A stretch of DNA of 64,000 bases from CAWINX01 sp963702055 (GCA_963702055.1 OY969702.1:2480001-2544000), one strand, 5' to 3'; counted from the stretch's first letter, positions 23,832-31,156 are shown. Notes: a model not told the origin generated them from the sequence alone. Program-made: numbers and translations.

Positions 23832-24032
23832 ATGTCGCGAACACCGAGCTCCAACGGCAGGGGCCTCTGCGACGCCTGCGACCACCAGCGGCTCGTCCCG
23901 AACACCCGCGGTTCGGTCTTCTCCCTCTGCGAGCGTTCCCAGAACGAGCCCGAGTATCCGCGCTACCCGCGCCTGCCGGTGCTCAGCTGCCCGGGCTTTG
24001 AACGGCGGCCGGCTCCCGCGCCGCCCCGATAG
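23832..24032 (+). CDS. Small four-cysteine protein, unknown function
   Basis: A 66-residue protein with Cys13, Cys16, Cys33 and Cys53 in the arrangement LCDACDHQRLVPNTRGSVFSLCERS...YPRLPVLSCPGFE. The conserved-looking NTRGSxFxLC and YPxLPVxxCxGF segments resemble a small actinobacterial family of putative metal-binding proteins, recalled without a family name. The leaderless TAGGTT box supports the start. Its 3' end overlaps the convergent bactofilin-like gene by 50 bp. Confidence 0.7.
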   Translation: MSRTPSSNGRGLCDACDHQRLVPNTRGSVFSLCERSQNEPEYPRYPRLPVLSCPGFERRPAPAPPR

Positions 24033-24873
24033 CGGCACCGATCAGGCCGAGTCCGACGATGACCGCGGCGAGCCAGACGAACAGGCCGAGGATCGGCACC
24101 AGGGCTGCAACGCGCAGGATCGCCAGCCCCGCCAGGAAGGAGAGAGTCCGCTCGCGGGGCGGCTTGACGATCGCTCGGCCGATCGCCCAGGCGGAGGTCA
24201 CGTAGGCGACCGCCGCAAGCGGCAGCAAGGCCAGGCCGACCCCGATCGCCAGCGGCAATCCGAAGAAGGTGATCGCGGCGATGAACGCGGTGATCGGCAA
24301 GACGATGAAGATCGCGATCCCGATCGCGATGGTCGGGCCGAGCCGCTCCCGGGCGCGGTCGTAGATCGCGTCGGCTGCCCGTGGCGCGATCAGCAGCAAG
24401 AGGATGCCGAGCACCACCGAAGAGAGGGTGATCGCGAACCAGAGGACGAACGCGCCGATGAACGGGAGGAAGTCGACCGAGTTGGTCCAGTCCTCCTTGC
24501 TCGTGGTGCCCGCGACGGTCGCCCCGTCCGCGATTATCGGCCTCTTGTCGCCGTAGCGCAGGTCGCCGTCGACGTGTGCGCCAGGCAGCAGGCGCGCCGT
24601 GCCGCTGCCCACCACCAGGCTGCCGTCGATGCGGCCGGAGACGAGCGCGTCACCGCTGATCACCACCGCGTCGCCGTCGACGTGCCCGCCGATCCGCGCG
24701 TCGCCATGGACGAGGAAGACGCCCTTGACCGTCTCGCCGCGCGGCACGTTGACAGCGCCGTTGATGACGACGACCGCTTCATCCGCCTTCTCGCCCCCAG
24801 TCGCCGCTCCGGCCGGAGCGGCGACTGCAAGCAGCGCCAGCAGCGTGGCGACTGGGACGAGGAAGCGTCGCAC
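23983..24873 (-). CDS. Bactofilin-like beta domain fused to multi-pass membrane domain
   Basis: A 296-residue protein: signal sequence or first helix (LVPVATLLALLAVAAPAGA), then about 30-125 a repetitive beta region with hexad-like steps (VFLVHGDARIGGHVDGDAVVISGDALVSGRIDG) as in polymer-forming bactofilins, then about five membrane helices (135-165, 178-245, 255-285). Such proteins are annotated as polymer-forming cytoskeletal membrane proteins; role unknown. It starts at GTG 24873. A TAGTCT box lies 9 nt upstream. It is followed convergently by the Cys-rich small gene; the cupin gene lies upstream by 12 bp. Confidence 0.75.
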   Translation of the reverse strand: MRRFLVPVATLLALLAVAAPAGAATGGEKADEAVVVINGAVNVPRGETVKGVFLVHGDARIGGHVDGDAVVISGDALVSGRIDGSLVVGSGTARLLPGAHVDGDLRYGDKRPIIADGATVAGTTSKEDWTNSVDFLPFIGAFVLWFAITLSSVVLGILLLLIAPRAADAIYDRARERLGPTIAIGIAIFIVLPITAFIAAITFFGLPLAIGVGLALLPLAAVAYVTSAWAIGRAIVKPPRERTLSFLAGLAILRVAALVPILGLFVWLAAVIVGLGLIGAAIGAAREPAAVQSPGS

Positions 24874-24885
24874 TATGCGCGCAGA

Positions 24886-25278
24886 CTAACTCGCCATCGG
24901 GTCGGGGCTGCCGAGCTTGGTGATGTCGGGAGCATCGTAGGCCTCGCCCGCCTTGCCGCCGAGCACGAGGATGCGAATGCCGCCGTCGCCCGGCCAGACC
25001 TTGCGCTTGACGCCGGGGCCGACCCGGGCCACGTGGTCATCGTCGAGCGGGAAGCGCTCGCCCTCGATCTCGATCTCACCGCTGCCGCGCAGCGTCACGT
25101 AGACCTCTTCCTGGCCGTCCTGCTCGTGGTCGTGCTCGGGGTAGTTGTCGTAGTTGGGGGGCATGTCGATGATCTGCATGCCGAAAGACTCGACGCCGAG
25201 CTCGGCTCGGGCGCGCTTGAAGCCGCCGCCGAAGACGGCCTCCATCTCGTCGATCTTCTTCACCGTGTGGGTGCTCAT
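24886..25278 (-). CDS. Cupin-domain protein
   Basis: A 130-residue single-domain cupin. Motif 1 is PEHDHEQDGQEEVYVTLRGSGEIEIEGE (metal ligands HxH and the later Glu), motif 2 is VGPGVKRKVWPGDGGIRILVLGG, in which the usual His is replaced by Lys/Arg. It may bind a small ligand or act as a redox or stress protein; substrate unknown. The ATG at 25278 has AAGGAGGAG immediately upstream, so the longer open frame is rejected. The bactofilin-like gene follows after 12 bp. Confidence 0.85.
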   Translation of the reverse strand: MSTHTVKKIDEMEAVFGGGFKRARAELGVESFGMQIIDMPPNYDNYPEHDHEQDGQEEVYVTLRGSGEIEIEGERFPLDDDHVARVGPGVKRKVWPGDGGIRILVLGGKAGEAYDAPDITKLGSPDPMAS

Positions 25279-25337
25279 CTCTCCTCCTTGACTGGATTGA
25301 CGGGGTCGATCATAGATTCGCGATGCTTGCCTCCGAT

Positions 25338-25343
25338 TAAGGT
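25338..25343 (+). promoter_or_regulatory. -10 element TAAGGT, leaderless start of the NTF2-like gene
   Basis: TAAGGT, 6-nt gap, ATG at 25350. Confidence 0.55.
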
Positions 25344-25349
25344 GCCGAC

Positions 25350-25784
25350 ATGAACAAAACTGAGGCCAAGGACTTCGTTGATCGCTTCGCCGAGTACTGG
25401 CGGGCGCCGACCCCCGAGGGGCTGAGCACCGTCCTCGCCGAGCGGACTCGCCTGGTCGCCCCGATGACGCCGACCACCCACACCCTCGCCGACGGCCGGC
25501 GCGCCTTTGCGGACCTTTTCGAGCTGATCGAGGGGATGACCGCCGAGGTCCACCGCTGGGGAGCGACATCCGACGGCGTCCTGATCGAGTTCACGGTGAC
25601 CGGCACCGCCGGTGGCGGACCGATCTCCTGGGACGCAATCGACCGCTTCGTGGTCGGCCCGGACGGCCTCGCGACCGAGAGAATCTCCTACTTCGACCCG
25701 ATGCCCCTCGTCCTCACCGCCGCACGCCGCCCCCGCGCCTGGCCGGGATTCCTGCGCAGCCGGCTGAATTCGCTGCGCCGCTAA
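25350..25784 (+). CDS. NTF2-like/SnoaL-family protein
   Basis: A 144-residue protein with the cone-shaped NTF2-like pattern: N-terminal helices (AKDFVDRFAEYWRAPTPEGLSTVLAE), RTRLVAPMTPTTHTLADGRRAFADLFELIEGM, strands VHRWGATSDGVLIEFTVTGTAGGGPISWDAIDRFVVGPDG and ERISYFDPMPL. Such proteins bind or isomerise small molecules; the substrate is not predictable. It is divergent from the cupin gene. Confidence 0.85.
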   Translation: MNKTEAKDFVDRFAEYWRAPTPEGLSTVLAERTRLVAPMTPTTHTLADGRRAFADLFELIEGMTAEVHRWGATSDGVLIEFTVTGTAGGGPISWDAIDRFVVGPDGLATERISYFDPMPLVLTAARRPRAWPGFLRSRLNSLRR

Positions 25785-25953
25785 ACGAGGCGGCTCGCAG
25801 GCGGCGCGGCCACAGCTGCATGACGCTAGCGCCGCTGTCGGTCTCCCGGTGGAATCTGGCCAGGATCCGCTCGAGGGACGCAACCGCAAGGAGCCATTCA
25901 TCTTCTCGTAAATCTCCTTATTCCGCTGACAGCGGAAGTACGCTAATTGCGGA
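25785..25953. promoter_or_regulatory. Intergenic region carrying the AbiEi-like operator
   Basis: A 169-bp gap with lower G+C near its end; the only recognised content is the palindrome at 25921-25937 and TACGCT at 25939-25944, 9 nt before the next ATG. Confidence 0.5.
25921..25937. promoter_or_regulatory. Palindromic operator of the AbiEi-like gene
   Basis: TTCCGCT-GAC-AGCGGAA, perfect 7-bp arms, directly upstream of the -10 TACGCT. A third half-site TGCGGAA (25948-25954) overlaps the start codon. Position fits autorepression. Confidence 0.7.
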
Positions 25954-27066
25954 ATGAATCAAGTAGAAGCAGCCAAAGCAAGTGTTGCGCCGAAGACCGA
26001 GCGCGAGGTCATCGACCGTGCCGCAAGCGCCATCCGGAACCGCCTACCGGAGGGCTGGGCCTTCGAGGTCTTGCTTGAGGTTGCGTCGGCCGGTGGGCGC
26101 AGGGCCGATGCCGTCTTCCAGATCGAGGCGTCGGCCCAGGCATCGGCGACCGTTTTCGTCGAGGCGAAGACCGCGGTTGAGGCGCGTGACGTCCCTGGGC
26201 TCAGCCGCCGGCTGCGGGGGTTCACCGAAGGGGCGTCGCCATCGCCCTCCTCCCGCGGGTTGGTGGCCGCGCGCTACCTGAGCGCCCCCGTGCGGGAGCG
26301 TCTGCGTGAGGAGGGCTTGAACTACGTCGACGCCACCGGAAATCTGCTCCTCTCCCTGGAGAAGCCGGCTCTCTTTCTGCGCGACGTCGGAGCCGCGCGC
26401 GACCCGTGGCGTGGGCCGGGTCGCCCACGCGACAGCTTTCGGGGACCGATCGCCGCGCGCGTCATTCGGACGTTGGTCGACTTTGCGCCGCCGATGTCGG
26501 TGCCGCAGTTGATCGAGCGCAGTGGCGCGTCCACCGGCGCCGTTTACCGCGTGGTCGACTTCCTCGAGCGCCAGGATCTGCTGGAGCGCGAGCCGCGCAA
26601 GCCGATAACGCGGGTCAGTTGGCGGGAGATCCTCGAGCGCTGGAGCCGGGATTACGACCTCAATCTCGGAGAGGCGCAGGCGCGGCTGCTCGCACCGAGG
26701 GGGATCGCCTCGGTCCGGGAGCGGCTTGGCGAGGTCCGCGACATCGACTACGTGCTGACGGGCTCGAGCGCGGCTGCCTATTTCGAGGAGTACGCCCAGG
26801 CGCGCCTGGCGCTGATCTACACGGACGAGCCGGAGCGGCTGACCGAGCGCTTGGATCTGCGGCCGGTCGAAACCGGCGCGAACGTGCTGCTGGTGCGACC
26901 GCAGGACAAGGTCGTATACGAGAGGGGGGAGGAGCGCGACGGGGTTCGGATAGCGGCCCCTAGTCAAATAGCGGTCGATCTCCTCAGCGGTCCCGGACGA
27001 GGACCCGCGGAAGCACAGGCTCTACTCGATTGGATGGAACGGAATGAATCTGCCTGGCGACGCTGA
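25954..27066 (+). CDS. AbiEi-like (type IV antitoxin family) winged-helix regulator
   Basis: A 370-residue protein. Residues 1-145 form an alpha/beta domain (RADAVFQIE, ATVFVEAKT, RGLVAARYLSAPVRERLREEGLNYVDATGNLLLSL); the last block, a regulator-like LVAxYLSxxxRERLREEGxxYVDxxGN pattern, is what AbiEi_2 (DUF2186) proteins show. The DxVFQIE...VFVEAKT part looks like a restriction-endonuclease fold. Residues 165-215 are a winged helix (MSVPQLIERSGASTGAVYRVVDFLERQDLLEREP). The C-terminal third resembles a nucleotidyltransferase-like or AbiEi C domain (DIDYVLTGSSAAAYFEEYA). A palindrome overlaps its promoter. The partner gene that overlaps its 3' end is truncated. Family call by eye. Confidence 0.65.
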   Translation: MNQVEAAKASVAPKTEREVIDRAASAIRNRLPEGWAFEVLLEVASAGGRRADAVFQIEASAQASATVFVEAKTAVEARDVPGLSRRLRGFTEGASPSPSSRGLVAARYLSAPVRERLREEGLNYVDATGNLLLSLEKPALFLRDVGAARDPWRGPGRPRDSFRGPIAARVIRTLVDFAPPMSVPQLIERSGASTGAVYRVVDFLERQDLLEREPRKPITRVSWREILERWSRDYDLNLGEAQARLLAPRGIASVRERLGEVRDIDYVLTGSSAAAYFEEYAQARLALIYTDEPERLTERLDLRPVETGANVLLVRPQDKVVYERGEERDGVRIAAPSQIAVDLLSGPGRGPAEAQALLDWMERNESAWRR

Positions 27067-27172
27067 TCTGCCGGCTCGCACTCGGGCTGCCCTCCTCGAT
27101 CGGTTCTTTCGCTCAGGGTTCACCCCGGCAAAAGCTCGAAGCGGCCACGGCCGTGGAGGCGGTAGATCCTGA
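27044..27172 (+). pseudogene. Truncated partner ORF (42 codons) after the AbiEi-like gene
   Basis: ATG 27044 overlaps the upstream stop by 23 bp and reads MNLPGDADLPARTRAALLDRFFRSGFTP before running into sequence antisense to the 3' end of the PIN toxin gene, ending at TGA 27172. The first 26 or so residues look like a genuine N-terminus (acidic/Arg helix); the rest (AKARSGHGRGGGRS) is shadow sequence. It is read as the remnant of the second gene of the locus, its remainder lost at about 27115-27120. Confidence 0.45.
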
Positions 27173-27530
27173 AGTCGCCGTCGAGGGTGAAGATGCGCGC
27201 CAGGTCTCGTTTCTCCGCCAGGGCGACGAGGCTGGCGTCGGCCAGGTCCATTGGGCGGTCGGCGTAGCGCTCCATCAGCTGCGCGACTCTGCCGGCGGAC
27301 TCCGGCGGGTTTGCCGCCACTTCGAGGTCGCCCCTGAGCACGAGCTTCCAGAGCGCCTGCTGTGCTCCCCATCCGCCCGCTCGCCCCACCAAGTACATGG
27401 CCTCGGTGAAGGCCGGCCAGGTCGTCAGCAGCGGCAAGCGCACGGTGTCGAGGGTGGAGACGCAGCGCTTGTGGTCGGGCTCGCCGGCGTCGATCAGGGC
27501 CACAAGCGGCCCGGCATCGACAAGGGTCAT
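27120..27530 (-). CDS. PIN-domain toxin
   Basis: A 136-residue PIN domain: Asp5 in TLVDAGPLVALID, Glu43 in AFTEAMYLVG, Asp95/Asp98 in PMDLADASLVALAEKRDLARIFTLDGDF. The ending FTLDGDFRIYRLHGRGRFELLPG is typical of this branch of PIN toxins (VapC). It overlaps the antitoxin by 4 bp. Its 3' end coincides with the break in the plus-strand ORF from the AbiEi-like locus. Confidence 0.9.
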   Translation of the reverse strand: MTLVDAGPLVALIDAGEPDHKRCVSTLDTVRLPLLTTWPAFTEAMYLVGRAGGWGAQQALWKLVLRGDLEVAANPPESAGRVAQLMERYADRPMDLADASLVALAEKRDLARIFTLDGDFRIYRLHGRGRFELLPG

Positions 27531-27778
27531 CCGCGGCGGCGGCGGTGCCTGCGTTCGACGATGTCGCCAAACGCGCCGCCGGTGTCGCGCGCCTGGTGGA
27601 GATCGGTGTTGACGACGCCGATCGCGTAGGCGAGGCGCTCACGGGGCTCTGCGCCCAGCGCTCGCTCGGCCCGCTCGCCGGCGGCGCGGCGCAGGAACTC
27701 CGATACGGATGATCCCTCGAGCGCTGCCGCCTGCCGTACCTGCTCGTCAAGTTCCGGGCTGAGTCGAAGGCTTCGCAT
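27527..27778 (-). CDS. Ribbon-helix-helix antitoxin (CopG-like)
   Basis: An 83-residue protein; residues 1-40 (SLRLSPELDEQVRQAAALEGSSVSEFLRRAAGERAERAL) form a ribbon-helix-helix, and the C-terminus is basic (ERRHRRRRG). ATGA overlap with the PIN toxin gene. TACGTT ends 6 nt before its ATG and overlaps a large palindrome, consistent with autoregulation. Confidence 0.88.
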   Translation of the reverse strand: MRSLRLSPELDEQVRQAAALEGSSVSEFLRRAAGERAERALGAEPRERLAYAIGVVNTDLHQARDTGGAFGDIVERRHRRRRG

Positions 27779-27784
27779 GGGCAG

Positions 27785-27790
27785 AACGTA
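27785..27790 (-). promoter_or_regulatory. -10 element TACGTT of the second RHH/PIN module
   Basis: TACGTT, 6-nt gap, ATG at 27778 on the minus strand; its upstream half lies in the operator palindrome. Confidence 0.55.
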
Positions 27791-27816
27791 TCACGTAATT
27801 TGTTAACGCGTGATAC
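27788..27816. promoter_or_regulatory. Operator palindrome of the second RHH/PIN module
   Basis: GTATCACG (27788-27795) and CGTGATAC (27809-27816) are perfect 8-bp arms 13 bp apart; the left arm overlaps the -10 element, so a bound antitoxin dimer pair would block transcription. Confidence 0.75.
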
Positions 27817-27827
27817 AAAAGTGAAAC

Positions 27828-28697
27828 CTATGTGTCGGAATTGTGGCTCTCCAGCCGCTCGGCGAGGCGGTTCATGCCGCGCTTGCGGGCGGCCGTTGCG
27901 GCGGCGGCCCAGTCGGTGGGGCGATCCGGAGGCCGATCGACACCCGCGTCGCGCAGCGTCGCGATGTCTTTGAAGGCGAGCAGGTCCTCGCGGGCGTCGA
28001 GGAGGGCGCCGCGCAGTTTCGGGCGGGGTTCGCGAATCGCGTTATCCAGCACCTCCTCCAGGGAGCCGTGGCGGCGCAGCAGTTCGGCTGCGGTCTTCTC
28101 GCCGACGCCCTTCGCGCCGGGCAGTCCGTCTGAGGGGTCGCCGCGCAGGGCTATGAAGTCGGGGACCAGCTCGGGCCCGATGCCGTAGCGCTCGCGCACC
28201 TCGTCGGGGCCGACCTGCTCGGCGCCTTTGCCGCCTGTTCGCACGTAGAGGACTGTCACCTGTTCGCTCGCGCACTGGTACATGTCGCGGTCGCCGGTCA
28301 GCAGCAGCGCTCGCCCGCCCGCTTCGGCCTCGCGCCGCGCAAGGGTGCCGAGCAGGTCGTCGGCCTCGAGGTCCGCGCTGGTGGCGATCGTCCAGCCGAA
28401 GGCCGCGAAGAAGTCGCGGGCCGCCTCGAACTGGGGTGCCAGCTCCGCGGGCATCGCCGCCTCGCGCTCGGCATGGTAGGCGGGATACAGCTCGGTCCGG
28501 TAGCTCGCCGCGTCGGGACCGAAACAGAGGACGACGGCGCGCGGGTCGTAGGTCTCCACCTCGCGCAGGATCAGGTTCGCCGTTCCCAGCAGGGCGTTGA
28601 CCGGCTCCCCGTCACCGCCGACGATCGTCTTCGGCAGTGCGTAGAAGGCGCGGAACAGCATCGAGGGCGTGTCGACGGCGAGCAGCGGCTTGGCCAT
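27828..28697 (-). CDS. 5'-3' exonuclease / flap endonuclease family protein
   Basis: A 289-residue protein with the FEN-like PIN fold plus H3TH: LLAVDTPSMLFRAFYALP, the ADDLLGTLARREAEAGGRALLLTGDRDMYQ acidic block (metal-ligand Asp residues), and GDPSDGLPGAKGVGEKTAAELLRRHG, the helix-3-turn-helix. It matches the N-terminal domain of DNA polymerase I as a stand-alone protein, which removes RNA primers or 5' flaps. The start at 28697 is set by TATGGT 7 nt upstream; longer upstream frames are rejected. Confidence 0.9.
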   Translation of the reverse strand: MAKPLLAVDTPSMLFRAFYALPKTIVGGDGEPVNALLGTANLILREVETYDPRAVVLCFGPDAASYRTELYPAYHAEREAAMPAELAPQFEAARDFFAAFGWTIATSADLEADDLLGTLARREAEAGGRALLLTGDRDMYQCASEQVTVLYVRTGGKGAEQVGPDEVRERYGIGPELVPDFIALRGDPSDGLPGAKGVGEKTAAELLRRHGSLEEVLDNAIREPRPKLRGALLDAREDLLAFKDIATLRDAGVDRPPDRPTDWAAAATAARKRGMNRLAERLESHNSDT

Positions 28698-28704
28698 GAC
28701 AGGC

Positions 28705-28710
28705 ACCATA
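28705..28710 (-). promoter_or_regulatory. -10 element TATGGT, leaderless start of the exonuclease gene
   Basis: TATGGT, 7-nt gap, ATG at 28697 on the minus strand. Confidence 0.55.
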
Positions 28711-28717
28711 CGGAGCC

Positions 28718-28981
28718 ATGACGGAGACGCTGATCGAGGTTCGCCTGCGACCCCGTGGCCACGCGGACGAGTTACTGGGGATGCGGGACGGGGTCCTTCG
28801 GGCGCGGGTGACCGCGCCGCCGGTCGACGGCAAGGCCAACCGCGCCCTCTGCAAGCTGGTCGCAAAGCGAGCCGGCGTCGCCCCATCGCGGGTCAGCGTC
28901 GTTCGTGGCGAGAAGTCGCGCACGAAGCTGGTTCGCGTCGAAGGAATCGACCCCGCCGCGTTGCGTCGGGCCCTTGCGTAG
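28718..28981 (+). CDS. DUF167 (YggU family) protein
   Basis: An 87-residue DUF167 protein: EVRLRPRGHADEL, LRARVTAPPVDGKANRALCKLVAKRAGVAPSRVSVVRGEKSRTKLVRVEG, covering the full family length. Function unknown. It is divergent from the exonuclease gene, 20 bp between the starts; GGAG at 28712-28715 lies close to the ATG. Confidence 0.88.
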   Translation: MTETLIEVRLRPRGHADELLGMRDGVLRARVTAPPVDGKANRALCKLVAKRAGVAPSRVSVVRGEKSRTKLVRVEGIDPAALRRALA

Positions 28982-29024
28982 GGGTAGGGCGCCCTTGCCC
29001 GGCGAGCCCGCGGCGGTCGTTGGC

Positions 29025-29030
29025 TAGGGT
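29025..29030 (+). promoter_or_regulatory. -10 element TAGGGT upstream of the LLM oxidoreductase gene
   Basis: TAGGGT at 40 nt before the ATG 29070; this transcript has a leader with AGGAGG at about 29058-29063, in contrast to its leaderless neighbours. Confidence 0.5.
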
Positions 29031-29069
29031 GTTTCCAATTCGACTCTTCGAGCGGCAGGAGGCCGGCAA

Positions 29070-29930
29070 ATGGACGTTGCCATCGGACTTCCCAACGCGG
29101 TTCCGGGCACGACCGGGGCGCAGATGGTCGAGTGGGCGCGCCGCGCCGACGCCCTCGGCTTCTCAAGCCTCGGAACGATCGACCGCATCGTCTACGACAA
29201 CTACGAGCCGCTGACGGCGCTCGCGGCCGCCGCCGCGGTGACCGAGCGGATCGGCCTCTGTACCTCGGTCCTGCTCGGGCCTCTGCGCACCAACGCGGTA
29301 GAGCTCGCCAAGCAGGTGCTCAGCGTCCACGCGCTCTCCGACGGTCGCTTCACGCTCGGCATCGGCCTCGGCGCCCGCGAGGACGACTACGAAGTCAGCG
29401 GCGTGCCGCTGCGCGGTCGCGGCAAGCGGCTCGACGAGATGCTCGCCCAGATCAAGGAGGTCTGGGAGGGGGATGAGGTTGGTCCCTCGCTGGAAGGCGC
29501 CCCCGGCCTCATCGTCGGCGGCCACGCCGACGCCTCCTTCGCCCGCGCCGCCCGTTTCGGCGACGGCTGGATCGCCTCCGGCTCCGGGCCGGACGAGTGC
29601 GCCAAGGGGATCGAGAAGGCGCGGACCGCCTGGGCGGAGGCGGGCCGGGACGGCGAGCCTCGCACCAAGGCCCTTGCCTACTACTCCCTCGGCGAGCGTG
29701 CCGAGGAGGACGCGCGCGCCTCCCTCGGCGACTACTACGCCTTCCTCGGCGACGAGGTGGCGGGGATGATCGCCGCCGGCGCGGCCAAGGACACCGACAC
29801 CGTTCGCCAGTACCTCGATGCGTACGAGGCGACGGGATGCGACGAGCTGATCTTCTTCCCAAGCTCCGGCGATCCAGAACAGGTCGACCTACTCGCCGAG
29901 GCTGCAGGCCTCACCGCAGCCGCCGCATAG
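29070..29930 (+). CDS. LLM-class flavin-dependent oxidoreductase
   Basis: A 286-residue luciferase-like monooxygenase fold (TIM barrel): VAIGLPNAVPG start, TERIGLCTSVLLGPLRTNAVELAKQVLSVHALSDGRFTLGIGLGAREDDY, IVGGHADASFARAARFGDGWIASG, and a final segment before LAEAAGL. In actinobacteria this family often uses F420, otherwise FMN; the substrate cannot be read from sequence. AGGAGG precedes the start. The YdeI gene follows after 17 bp. Confidence 0.88.
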   Translation: MDVAIGLPNAVPGTTGAQMVEWARRADALGFSSLGTIDRIVYDNYEPLTALAAAAAVTERIGLCTSVLLGPLRTNAVELAKQVLSVHALSDGRFTLGIGLGAREDDYEVSGVPLRGRGKRLDEMLAQIKEVWEGDEVGPSLEGAPGLIVGGHADASFARAARFGDGWIASGSGPDECAKGIEKARTAWAEAGRDGEPRTKALAYYSLGERAEEDARASLGDYYAFLGDEVAGMIAAGAAKDTDTVRQYLDAYEATGCDELIFFPSSGDPEQVDLLAEAAGLTAAAA

Positions 29931-29947
29931 GGTCCGCACCGCACGAC

Positions 29948-30523
29948 ATGGCCGACGACCTGCCGATCGTCCTCTTCGAATCGCCGGTGGCCCTGGAGGC
30001 GTGGCTCGAGGACAACCACGCCGCCTCTGAGGGCATCTGGCTGAAGATCGCCAAGAAGGACTCGGGCCTGCGGAGCGTCACCTACGGCGAGGCGCTCGAG
30101 GTCGCCCTCTGCTTCGGCTGGATCGACAGCCAGAAGCGCGGCCATGACGAGCGCCACTTTCTGCAGCGCTTCACCCCGCGGCGCCCGCGCGGCCGCTGGT
30201 CGCGGATCAACCGTGACAAGGCCGAGGCGCTAATTGCCGCCGGGACGATGCGCCCGGCTGGGCTCGCCGAAGTGGAGGCGGCCAAAGCCGACGGTCGCTG
30301 GGAGGCGGCGTACGAGGGCCAGCGCAACGCGACGGTCCCGGACGACCTTCAGCGCGAGTTCGACGCCAACGAGGCGGCGCGCGAATTCTTCGCCACCCTC
30401 AGCTCCTCCAACCGCTACGCGCTGATCTACCGGCTGAACGACACCAAACGTCCCGAAACGCGCGAGCGACGCCTGCGCAAGTTCGTCGAGATGCTGGAGC
30501 GCGGTGAAAAGTTCCACGGCTGA
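29948..30523 (+). CDS. YdeI/OmpD-associated family protein
   Basis: A 191-residue protein. ESPVALEAWLEDNHAASEGIWLKIAKKDSG, VTYGEALEVALCFGWIDSQKRG, FLQRFTPRRPRGRWSRINRDKAEALIAAGTMRPAG and the NRYALIYRLNDTKRPETRERRLRKFVEMLERGEKFHG tail define the family. Function not established. The ATG at 29948 is chosen because the frame upstream is Arg-rich shadow of the LLM gene. Confidence 0.88.
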   Translation: MADDLPIVLFESPVALEAWLEDNHAASEGIWLKIAKKDSGLRSVTYGEALEVALCFGWIDSQKRGHDERHFLQRFTPRRPRGRWSRINRDKAEALIAAGTMRPAGLAEVEAAKADGRWEAAYEGQRNATVPDDLQREFDANEAAREFFATLSSSNRYALIYRLNDTKRPETRERRLRKFVEMLERGEKFHG

Positions 30524-30536
30524 CTGGGGCATGGGC

Positions 30537-30542
30537 TAGGGT
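30537..30542 (+). promoter_or_regulatory. -10 element TAGGGT upstream of the DUF4234 gene
   Basis: TAGGGT about 42 nt before the TTG start at 30584; a leadered transcript with CGGAG upstream of the start. Confidence 0.45.
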
Positions 30543-30583
30543 CGGCAGCGGACGGGCTCACCCCACAGAACGGAGATTCGACT

Positions 30584-31105
30584 TTGGCTTACGAGATGAA
30601 GATTCGTGGCACCCAGGACGAGGTAAAGGTCCGCAGTCCCTGGGCCGCGGCGCTCCTACCGCTAATCACCCTCGGCATCTACCACCTCGTTTGGTGGTAC
30701 CGGATCAACCGCGAGCTGCGCGACTACGGCCGCGCCAAGGGTCACGACCTCGGCCAGAATCCGACCAACTCGACGCTGGCGCTCTTCCCGGGGGGCCTGA
30801 TCATCGTCCCGGCGCTGATCGCCTACTGGCGCGGCGTCAAGCGCGTCCAGGGCGCCGCCCTCCTCGGTGGAAACGAGGCGATCAACGGCTGGATCGCGTT
30901 GATCCTCTACCTCCTCCTCGCTCCCGGCCTCTGGGCATATATGCAGGTGGCGCTCAACGACCTCTGGAGCAAGGAGGCCGAGGCGCTGCCGGGTCACGAG
31001 GCGCCGCCGCCTCCGTCGGACCCGATGCCGCCGCCGCTCCCGCCGGAGCAGCAGCAGCCGGCCTCGCCCGAGCAGCCGCCGCCACCCGCGCCGCCGGCTT
31101 CCTAA
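30584..31105 (+). CDS. DUF4234 membrane protein with Pro-rich tail
   Basis: A 173-residue protein. DUF4234 block: RSPWAAALLPLITLGIYHLVWWYRINRELRDYGRAKG, with three membrane helices (about 22-38, 65-82, 102-122). The last 45 residues are a proline-rich, probably cytoplasmic tail. The start TTG 30584 has CGGAG about 10 nt upstream; an ATG 4 codons later is the alternative. Function unknown. Confidence 0.8.
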   Translation: MAYEMKIRGTQDEVKVRSPWAAALLPLITLGIYHLVWWYRINRELRDYGRAKGHDLGQNPTNSTLALFPGGLIIVPALIAYWRGVKRVQGAALLGGNEAINGWIALILYLLLAPGLWAYMQVALNDLWSKEAEALPGHEAPPPPSDPMPPPLPPEQQQPASPEQPPPPAPPAS

Positions 31106-31122
31106 CCGCATAGCCGCGTGGC

Positions 31123-31156
31123 CCACCCGGCGAGCCTGTCTACACTCGCCGGGTGG
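31123..31156. promoter_or_regulatory. 12-bp inverted repeat covering the rlmN -10 and start codon
   Basis: Arms 31123-31134 and 31145-31156 are perfect complements (CCACCCGGCGAG / CTCGCCGGGTGG). They contain the -10 TACACT (31141-31146) and the GTG start (31153). It could terminate the DUF4234 transcript, act as an operator, or hide the rlmN start in read-through mRNA. Confidence 0.7.
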
